Source: Leishmania mexicana MHOM/GT/2001/U1103 (Eukaryota > Euglenozoa > Kinetoplastea > Trypanosomatida > Trypanosomatidae). From it: 64,000 nt of DNA. The notes beneath the pieces were generated by a model. It saw only the letters and a list, made by a program, of their open reading frames with translations, was not told the DNA's origin and ran no database searches. Shown one piece after another: positions 47,498-55,900 of the stretch. The position numbers and the translations under genes were made by a program. Position 1 is the first letter of the stretch; every line of letters begins with the position of its first letter. The stretch covers positions 248,001-312,000 of the forward strand of contig NC_018311.1 in assembly GCF_000234665.1 (NCBI RefSeq), in the 5' to 3' direction.

Positions 47498-48844
47498 AGA
47501 GCGAGAGCGTAGGGCGGGCAATTCGTTGACTTTTTTCCAGTGTGGAGAGAGCACGCGTAGCGCGTAGCTGTTTGTGTGTGTGTGTGCCTTGTCCGGTGTC
47601 ATGATTGGGCTTGAGGCTAGTCCACAACGTCTGCAGCTGAGAGGTACACTTCACTGGCATGGTGCGCATCGGAAGAGGTAACTGGTCCCATGCTTCCTCT
47701 CCGAGTGAAGCCCCTTCATGCTTGTTCGCCGGCGGATCGTGCTCAAGCCATGCCGCTGCACACATGAGCAGCCGCGGGCGCACCGAGCTGCGGGTTAGTT
47801 TCGTTACGTGTGCGTTATCGTGTGGGGACGCCCTCCGCACCGCCGTCGAGCGCGGCCGCTCGCCTTGCCTTATTCCCTGTTCATTGTGTTCGGCCTAATC
47901 TTGCGCGCTTCCCAAGGCGTGTGCGTGTCGGTGGGGTTATGGCACCACCCTTTCTATTTCCTTTTTCATGCGGAGTCGCGGTTCGACACGGCAGCGCCGC
48001 CACGCCTGCATGGCGCATACGAAGGTCATCCGGTCGCGTAGCCCTCTCACCGCCCCCCTCCCCTCCGCCTCACACACCAGCACGCGCGACACTACTTCGC
48101 CCTTCCCCATCTTTATCCCCGCACCCAGTTCGCCACTCGCTCACTGCAAGCTGGAGAGACGGCGTGCGCGCTGCCCACACGCTCACACACAAAGCCATGA
48201 TCCAGCCGAGCTTCTTGTCGCGTGCTACGCCAGTTCGCGAACCCGCATCGTTCTCTGGCTCTCTGCGCGTGCGTGCATGCGTGCGTCCGCCCTGGCCGCC
48301 GCCCGACTTGTTGTGCGCTGCTTGTTTTTTTGTATTGTGCTGAACCTTTGGACAGGTCCATGGACGATGTGCGTGCCTGCGTGCGTGTGTGCCCTCGGCA
48401 TCTCCGCGCAGAGGATATGCGAGCGTGTTGTGTGCCTCTCCTCTGTGCGTGCGTGTCCATTCACAGGGGGACGCGTACGCCGGCCCAGTCGGCACCCCCC
48501 CTCCCCCCGCTAGCCCACAGGCACAGACCTGGCTCGCTCAGTGAAGCTGACCTTCACGCGGCCTTGCTGTGCGCATCACTGCCTGCATTTCTCCTGCACA
48601 CTTGTTGATCCGCAAAGCTCTCTCGCCCTTCGCCTCGTCCCCCTTTCTTTTTTTTTGTTCGGTCTCTCTCCGTGCGTGTGTGCGTGTGTCTGTTGACGCG
48701 ACGTGCCCGTTACGCATGCGGGCGTTGGGCGCAGCTCTCTCGTGTTCACTGCGCAGAACAGTAGTGAGCCCCGCAAAAAAAAAGCAGTCTTCTCCGGCAG
48801 CATTTCCCACATCGCCCTCTGTGTCCCCCTCCCCGCCCTTCCGA
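47498..48844 (+). other. Intergenic spacer before the SNARE gene
   Basis: No supportable gene. TG repeat near 47571-47585, C-rich tracts near 48046-48066 and 48497-48508, polypyrimidine tract 48625-48672 with a T9 run, A10 near 48774-48783. An in-frame ATG at 48716 lies between the tract and the first AG after it (48733-48734). Confidence 0.6.
48733..48734 (+). promoter_or_regulatory. Candidate trans-splice acceptor that decides the SNARE start
   Basis: No AG occurs between the polypyrimidine tract (48625-48672) and this one. The ATG at 48716 lies upstream of it and would be removed, leaving 48845 as the start. Confidence 0.5.
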
Positions 48845-49354
48845 ATGCGCGCAGAGGTGAAGGCGAAGCCGGGTGACGGCGATGAAAGCACGCTCATTGA
48901 ACACATGAAGGTTTCCGTGCAGCCGTCCACCCCGGCGACCGCGGAGGCGCATCGGGCGCCGCACCGTGCAACCGCGGCGAATCTGCAAAGCGGGTACAGT
49001 GGCATTGGCAGCGGCCCTGGCGCAGCAGTGCCACCGGCCAACTCCACCGTGATCTCCTCCTCCTCGACGACCGCGCAGCAGACCCGCGAGAACATCGAGC
49101 GCGCGCTTCGCATGAACGAGGCCACGAACAACTCCGGGTACGCCACTTTGCAGTCGCTGGGAAAGCAGCGCGAAGTCATCCAGAACAGCCTCGACACGGT
49201 GGATTCAACGCACCAGCATCTTAGCGACTCCCGCCACGTCATCCACGACATCCGCATGGGCGTGTATAAAGAGTGGCTCATCAAGGGATGCGTCATCGCG
49301 TTTCTGGTGCTCCTGATCGTCGTCATCGTATATTCCAAGTTTATTCGGAAGTAG
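48845..49354 (+). CDS. Qb-type SNARE, Vti1-like, tail-anchored
   Basis: 169 residues. SNAREs drive membrane fusion by zippering four helices. The SNARE helix runs from ~residue 80 to 138, with SLGKQREVIQNSLDTVDSTH matching the Vti1 central region. The Gln of KQREVI would be the zero-layer residue. It is followed directly by a hydrophobic anchor (IKGCVIAFLVLLIVVIVYS) and a short basic tail (KFIRK), similar to yeast Vti1. The N-terminal ~75 residues are Ala/Ser/Thr/Pro-rich; the three-helix Habc-like domain of Vti1 is not evident, so the protein is short for the family. A longer form from the ATG at 48716 would add 43 residues but lies upstream of the likely acceptor. Gos1 or another Qb type remains possible. 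Confidence 0.85.
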   Translation: MRAEVKAKPGDGDESTLIEHMKVSVQPSTPATAEAHRAPHRATAANLQSGYSGIGSGPGAAVPPANSTVISSSSTTAQQTRENIERALRMNEATNNSGYATLQSLGKQREVIQNSLDTVDSTHQHLSDSRHVIHDIRMGVYKEWLIKGCVIAFLVLLIVVIVYSKFIRK

Positions 49355-50236
49355 GGAGGGGCGTCAACACGTTCACGGCGTGCCTGTGTGTGTGTGCGTG
49401 AGCCCATGCGTGAGCGACTGATAAGTGCGTCCAGGTCTCGATGCCGAGGATGAGGAATACACAGAGACGCAGAGAGATGTGCTCTCATGGGGAGACACGG
49501 GGCAGTAGCCAAACCTGCGCAGAGGGTAGGGGAGGGGGTAGAGAGCTGGCGACTCACGAGCTTGCCATTCTCCCGCCACACCATCTGCGCGATGAGGATG
49601 ATGTTGGTGACAACGAGGCGCCTTTGCTTCTCTTCTGCCGTTTTTTTCTCTCATCATCGTCGTTGTCTGCGTGTCGCCGCTGTGACTGTAGACGCGATGG
49701 CCAGTCGAGGCGGTATCGCCAGCGCCTCCGTCACGCAGCCCATTCCGCAGCGTCAGCGCGCATCAGCATCCTCACCGCAACTTGTTCATGGCACTCGTTT
49801 TGGTCTTTGAGTGCTTCGGCGCATATTTTCTTTCTTCTGCGTGCTTTCCTGCCTGCCTGCCGTGCTCTCCATGCCACTTGGGTCTTTGTATGCCTGCGCC
49901 CATGTGTTTCATGTCTCCTCTTCCTGCGCGTTCCGTCCGCACTCCTCGCCACCCACCCCTCCCCCCAAGCGCGCGTGCGCAGGTGATGCGCAGGCATCAC
50001 CGAAGCCAAACCGGCAACGGAATTAGCCAACATATGCGTATATGTGTCTGAGGGCGGGGGTGCCGCGTGCTCTCACGTTCTCCTGCCCCCCCCTCCCCTC
50101 CCATCGCATCCCCCGTCGTAAAGGGAGAGAGAGGGAGATCGAAACTGCCGCACGCACCTGCGCCCATGCGAGGAAGGGCGGATCTCGGCGTGAACGAAAT
50201 GCCTCCATCTTTTCTCACCGCGATGCGCATATGTGT

Positions 50237-50255
50237 GGGTGGGTGGGTGGGTGGG
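50237..50255 (+). repeat. (GGGT)5 tract, perfect G-quadruplex motif
   Basis: Five GGG runs are separated by single T residues, the most stable loop class. It lies on the + strand, so it is also in the RNA, about 300 bases upstream of the RPS9 start. Confidence 0.75.
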
Positions 50256-50502
50256 ACAGTCAGCACCTCACCCCAATGGCCAACCCCCCGCTCTCTCCCT
50301 GCCTGGTCTGCGCTGCTGCCTCCGACTCTCTGTCGCTCTCTCTGTCTCTCATCCGTTCTTCTTCGTTGTTGACACCCCCACTCCCCCCCCCCCCAAAAAA
50401 AAAAACGAATGCCGCGCATCATCTTCCCGCATGCGCCGCTGACACCCTCGCCGCATCCCACTGCACGTGGCTGCGCTTCAACTACTTCCCCCTCCACGCC
50501 AC

Positions 50503-50504
50503 AG
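50503..50504 (+). promoter_or_regulatory. Candidate trans-splice acceptor AG for RPS9
   Basis: AG follows the pyrimidine-rich ACTTCCCCCTCCACGCC. It gives a short 5' UTR of 55 bases, usual for ribosomal protein mRNAs. Confidence 0.5.
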
Positions 50505-50559
50505 TGCGACTCACCTGCGCCGTCCCGATCACCCTCGTCCAAGTCGTCCTCTCAGCGTC

Positions 50560-51129
50560 ATGCGCAACTACAACAACTTCAACCGCGTGTGGAAGGCGCC
50601 GCGCCGTCCGTTCGAGAAGGAGCGCCTCGACCGCGAGATGAAGCTGTGCGGGCAGTACGGTCTGCGCTGCAAGCGTGAGATCTGGCGCGTGAACATGACG
50701 CTGTCCAAGATGCGCCGCACGGCCCGCCTGCTGCTGACGCTGCCGGAGAACCACCCCCGCCGCCTGCTGGAGGGTTCCGCCATCATGCGCCGCTGCCACG
50801 AGTATGGCTTCCTCGACGAGGAGAAGGACAAGCTGGATTACGTGCTGTCGCTGACGGTGCCGGACATTCTCGAGCGCCGCCTGCAGACCATCGTCTTCAA
50901 GGCCGGTCTCGCCAAGTCCGTGCACCACGCCCGCGTCCTGATTCAGCAGCGCCACATCGCCGTCGCCAAGCAGATTGTGACGATCCCGTCCTTCATCGTG
51001 CGCGTGAGCAGTGAGCGCCACATCGCCTTCGCTGACGCTTCGCCGTTCGGCAACGGCCGCCCTGGCCGCGTCAAGCGTGTGCGCGCGAAGGCCGCCAAGC
51101 GCCGCGCCGGCGGCGACGACGACGAGTAA
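50560..51129 (+). CDS. RPS9: 40S ribosomal protein S9 (uS4)
   Basis: 189 residues, normal length. uS4 binds the 5' domain of 18S rRNA and takes part in decoding accuracy. The N-terminus [24 protein letters not shown] and the S4 RNA-binding domain ([29 protein letters not shown], residues ~107-135, followed by [15 protein letters not shown]) are diagnostic. The C-terminus is basic ([19 protein letters not shown]) with a short acidic end DDDE. The frame is open further upstream without another ATG after the acceptor. Only one copy is present in this window. Strong GC3 codon use fits a highly expressed gene. Confidence 0.98.
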   Translation: MRNYNNFNRVWKAPRRPFEKERLDREMKLCGQYGLRCKREIWRVNMTLSKMRRTARLLLTLPENHPRRLLEGSAIMRRCHEYGFLDEEKDKLDYVLSLTVPDILERRLQTIVFKAGLAKSVHHARVLIQQRHIAVAKQIVTIPSFIVRVSSERHIAFADASPFGNGRPGRVKRVRAKAAKRRAGGDDDE

Positions 51130-51531
51130 GCTGCCAGTTAGACGAACGGATGGCGCGTGCCTTTGTCGAGGAGGAGGAGGAGAGGGAGAGTAGAGAGGAA
51201 TGCGAGCTGGACAGATCGAACACGCGAGAGGGTCCGGCTAGGGGCGTCGCTGTGAGTGCGACGTGTTTGCCTACCCACTTGTGCGCATGCCTCTCTGTCT
51301 GTGTGGCATGTTCGTCGCTCGCTCCCTCCTCCCTACAGCTCCTCCCGCGGCCCCCCCACGGCGATGACAAGAGTCGAAAGGCTGCACTGCTCACGCTGCC
51401 GCCGCGCGCCGAGAGACACGCATGCACACCACCTTCACAGAGCCACACCAATTTCCTCGGGCTCCCAGGGTGTGGTTGAGGGAAGGGGGAAAGCCTTTCT
51501 CGATGGTGATGGTGATGGACGCTTGCTTGCC

Positions 51532-51577
51532 GCTGCTGCTGCTGCTGCTGCTGCTGCTGCGGTGGTGGTGGTGGTGG
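51532..51577 (+). repeat. (CTG)n-(GGT)n trinucleotide repeat
   Basis: About ten CTG/GCT units are followed by six GGT units. A shorter GATGGT repeat lies just upstream (51502-51518). Confidence 0.8.
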
Positions 51578-52960
51578 ATGTCGGAGGTGGCGTGCCCTCC
51601 CCTCCCCCTCGACGCACTTCTCCGTCGTTCGTTTTCCGTTTTTTTTGTTTTTTTTTTCGTTTCCTCTCGTTTTCGCCTCTGTTCCAAAATGAAGATGAAG
51701 TCAGACCGGACGTGCGCCCTCACCCACGCACACGCACCACGAAGCAGGGGTGGTGGTGGGGGGGGGCAGCAACAGCAGGGCCAGCAACGACCTCAACAGT
51801 GGGCGTTGGGTGCGTTGGGTGTGTGCGACGAGAAAATGGTGTCCACGGATTTGCCATGCAAAGGCCCATGGGGACGACCGCAAGAAAAAAAATCCCGCCC
51901 TCCCTCCCCCACCCCTCTCATTGCTCTGTGTGCATGGCTACACGCTCGATCGCCGTCATGATGATCCTCATCATCTCTCTCTCCCTCTCTGTCTTTGCCC
52001 TCCCCCCTCTCTGTGTGTGGATGCCGCCTTGTCGTGCGGCACACCCACACTCGCACACACGACGCCCGTTGCCACAGAGTATCGTCGCTGTCGATTTACA
52101 TGCGACAGTATCGGCCTTGCTTTCCATTTTTTTTCTTCCCCGTCATCTCTCTCTCTCCCCCCTCTCGTGTGTATATTTTCCTGTGTGTGTGCGTGTGTGC
52201 GTGTGCGCACGGCTCACCTGCTCGGCTGTTCGCCACTCCCCGACCCTGCGGTCGGTGCTGATGCGTGTTACCGTCCCTTACTTCCTTAGCGCTTTCTTCG
52301 TCCTCCTCGTGCAAGGGAGGCGGTTGAGTGCGCGGCTGCTTGTCTGCCGTGACGTGATTCCGCCGTTCTTGTGGGCCAGGGACACCGCCATCGATAGATT
52401 CATCTCCAGTGTGTCTACATTTGTTTTCCGTCCCGTGTGTGTGTGTGTGTCTGTGACACACCCTCTCTCCCTCTCTCTCCCTCCCTCTCACACACACACA
52501 AAACACGCACGCACACACGTAAACCGTAGGCTCGAGCTCGAGAAGGCGTGCACGACTGCATCTGTGTGTATACACAACGCTGCGCAGACGAGATCAAGCG
52601 CACCGTCACGCCTCCTCCAGCACCGCGACATCGCTGGCCGCTGCCACGCCCTCGACCTTCCCGTCTCGCTCCCTCCCTCACGCATACATACAAAATCGCA
52701 TCGTGCTTCACAAAAAAACCCGAGTGCAGAGGAGCGTCCTACGAGGAGGTTTGGTGATCAGCAGAGGGGTATCCAAGTCCACTTGCACGCGCGTGCGCGC
52801 CGTGAATAGGCGAAAATCCGGCAACGTGGGATCTACGGGAACACGCAACGAAAGACTCTCACGGAGGGGCCCGGATGGCTGGCCCATCGCAGTTCTCTCA
52901 CCCCCTCTCTCTTCACCTTTTCTTCCCTCCACCCCTTCCGCGCTGTTATTGCTCCTGGGC

Positions 52961-52962
52961 AG
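52961..52962 (+). promoter_or_regulatory. Candidate trans-splice acceptor AG for the kinase
   Basis: AG after the pyrimidine-rich tract 52895-52957. It would give a very short 5' UTR (about 17 bases) before ATG 52980. Confidence 0.4.
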
Positions 52963-52979
52963 GGCCTCGGCGCTGAGCC

Positions 52980-55900
52980 ATGTCAGGTGATCCGCTGATG
53001 ATGCCGACATCCTCGGCGCCGTCTGCGCCGTCGCCACCTACCGCTGCCCAACATCCCCAGGCGCCATCGTGGAGGAGGTGGGGAACGAAGCAGACCAGCC
53101 GACGCGGTGCTGAGGGCGGTGGCGACACTACCACCGGCTCATCAGATTCTTCGGCGGCACCGTCGAGTGTGTCGGTGACAGTCGTGGTGCTGGCCGCGCT
53201 GACAGCTGCCACGGTCTCGGTAGCGTACAACTCCTATAAGGTGCGGAGCCGCAGCAGCCGCGTGTACCGTAGTCAGTCTACGACTCCTGGCCGCCCGTGC
53301 GCGCATCACGGCGAGGCTTCAGATCCTTCGCACACGGGCGACATCGCGATGGACAATGCCAAGACTGCCCCACCCTTGTCGTCCAGCACCGCCAGGAGTG
53401 GTGCGGCAGCCTGTTGTCGCAGCAACCCACTCAGCGTCTGCGGCTCCACAGCAGCGCAAGCCGTCGCTGGCGAGAATCCGTCGTCGACTGCGGCATCATC
53501 CAGTGAGCTCGGCGAGGGGCGTCAGCGCGAGCAGGACGTGATGGCGCAACCGCCGTCGTTGGCGTCCGCCACGGATACCGCCGGGGACACTGGTGTGTAT
53601 TTGGGCAACCGCGACATGCGATTTGCCCAGTGTAGTGCGCCGCCCTTGCAGATGGCGCACGACAGTAGGGCTGAGTTTCATGATCGGTGCGCCACACCAG
53701 CCGCTTCTGGCGCCCCATCGCGGCGGCCGCCACCAGAAACGCCCAAGGCGCTCCTCCGCAACTACTACGACTTGGAGCCGTACGCGCTTCAGGGTCTTGC
53801 CGGCGGCGCCCACGGGTGGAAACGCGTGTTTGGGCTGCTGAAGCCCGAGATGCGCAGGCGCAGCGCGAGGGACGAGGCGTGCGCTGAGGGCGGAGGTACA
53901 GCCGCTGCTGGCTTACCGGACTGCCGCGCGCCGGGTTCACTGACGCGCACGTACGATGGCTCCAGCGTTACCACCATCGAGAACGCGGTGCGACTGCGGG
54001 AGAGCCCCGGCGCGATTGCGCCGGCCGCCGCAGTCGCCGCGACGAGGTCACCGACGCGGAGCGCGTCTGCGGCAGCGAGCACGTATCGCAGCGGCGTCGT
54101 AAAAAGAGAGGTCTCGGTGGACAGCAGCGTGTCGGGGCAGCCGGCGGCGATGGGGAAGCCGTGCACGTCGCGGTGGTACGGCGACGACCAGAAGCCCTTT
54201 TCCGTGGCCTCAGCCCCCTCCCCCACAGCGAGCACGCCCACGCAGCGGCTGCAGCCACCACGGCTCTCCGTCTCGCCGGTTGCCGGGGCGCCATCGCCGC
54301 CGAGTCGCTTCCTCAGCTCCTTCTTTTTCCCTGTGCTACAGCACCTCAGCTTCTGCGTGAGCCGAAGTGTAGTCAGCGGCTCCGGAAACGGCACCACGAC
54401 TGGTGAGGCAACCTCCGGGACGGCCGGGAGCGGCGTGCACACGGCGTCTACCACCAACACTTTCGCTACTTCAGCTGCGTTGGCGGTGGCGCAGCGCAAT
54501 CTGCAGCGAGATATCTCCATCTTGGTGGCCACGACCGCTTCAGTTCGGCTGGGGGCCCCCGCGTCTCCGTCCTTCCCGGGCACCCATGTCCACACAGCGC
54601 GCTGCTCCGCCGTGTCGTCGGTGGCTGTATCTCCGCGGGCCGGCGCTACAGGGTCGTGCAAATCGCAACAGCAGCACGATGGGGTGACGGCAGCGGCGTC
54701 CTGCTCGTCGTTCGCCGCGCTGCACGCAAGCAACAGCCCCAGCAGCGGGCAGTGGAGAAAAGGTGTGGCTGTGGAGGACGAGGATGGGGCGGTGCAGCAC
54801 GTCGTGGGGTCTCGTGCGTGCGTCATGTCGGGGGAGGATAAGCAACAACCGGGCATGCGCGGCAACCTTCGCCGTCAGAGCTTGGACGCCTGCCGTGAAA
54901 CGCCCGCCAGCTCGCAGAACAGAGACCTCAGTGCCGCGTCGAGCGGTGCGGGTCCGTGCAAGCAGAGTACATGGGAGTCTGCGCAGGGGCGAAAGACGCC
55001 GCCGCACCCCGCCCCCTGCGTAGCGGCAACCGCGGCTGGCACCACGGCCGACAGCGGCGCATTACCGGCGTCACGCGAGGCGTCCTCCACGGAGGCACCG
55101 AACGCTGCAGGCACCGAGTCGGCAGGCGAGCCTGCTTCTCCCTCGACCATGGCTCACCGCTGCACCATCGCCGAACAGCTGGCCGTGTTGACGAGTCGTC
55201 GAGAGCAGCAACATCGCTATACCCAGCAGCTGCAGGCGAGCAGGAGGATGGCCGGGCTCGGCGCCGGCGCCGAGAATGCGCTGGCGTCTCCTCTGGCCAC
55301 CCCATCGTCCCCTGCCGACGAGGGCGTTGGTGCGGCGTCGAAGGCCATGGATTTCTCCATTGCGGAGCTCAGCAGGAAAACCAACGGTATGCACAGCCCA
55401 TTCGCCTGGGCTTCGCAGTACTACACGGACACGGCGTCAGGGGTATTCTACTCCTCCGTGCTGCAGCCGCACCACTACGAGAACCACGTCTACTCCGACG
55501 TCACGACGGAGGTACAGCAGTGCAGGCGAAGGCGTCAGCGGGACTGTGCGCCGAGTCTTGGCACGGGACCCACCGCTGCCTCGAAGGCGGGCGCAGAGGA
55601 CGAGGATGTGGGGCATGAGACGCACACAACCACGTCGATGGCGACAGCAGCGGGCGCAGCAACAGCTGCGGCTACAAGCCGCTCTATGGAGCGGCCGCCG
55701 GCCGAGCCAAGTCTCACGGCTGGCGTCCAGCCAGCCGCAGCTCGCAAGGTCTCTGTGTCGGCAGGTGCCGCCGTTCTGACATCCGTTGTGGGCAACGTAG
55801 CCCCGCTGAGCCATTCAAAACCGGCGCAGCCCTCGAACGAGCGCCGCGTTGATGACTTGACCGTGAAGCACCAGGATGATGGCTCGGCTTCGTACATCAT

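Larger units (their letters stand above)
49355..50559 (+). other. Intergenic spacer before RPS9
   Basis: No supportable gene. TG repeat near 49384-49398, CT/T-rich tract 49625-49660, C-rich 50088-50100, GGGT repeat 50237-50255, CT tract 50320-50363, and a C-run followed by A-run at about 50383-50405. First AG after the last pyrimidine stretch (50480-50500) is 50503-50504. Confidence 0.6.
51130..52979 (+). other. Long intergenic spacer between RPS9 and the kinase
   Basis: About 1.85 kb. A 517-codon frame (51256-52809) crosses it but is low-complexity and contains trinucleotide repeats and spacer-like CT/CA sequence, so I do not call it. Contents: CTG/GGT trinucleotide repeats (51532-51577), T-rich tracts 51639-51660, A9 near 51886-51894, CT tracts at 52117-52170, 52461-52490 and 52895-52940, and TG repeats at 52184-52205 and 52435-52453. 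The last pyrimidine tract ends at AG 52961-52962. Confidence 0.6.

Noticed and set aside
51256..52809. 517-codon + strand reading frame between RPS9 and the kinase
   Set aside because: Low-complexity, includes CTG/GGT and CT/CA repeats, begins within spacer sequence, and spans several pyrimidine tracts typical of UTRs. GC-rich DNA has few stops by chance.
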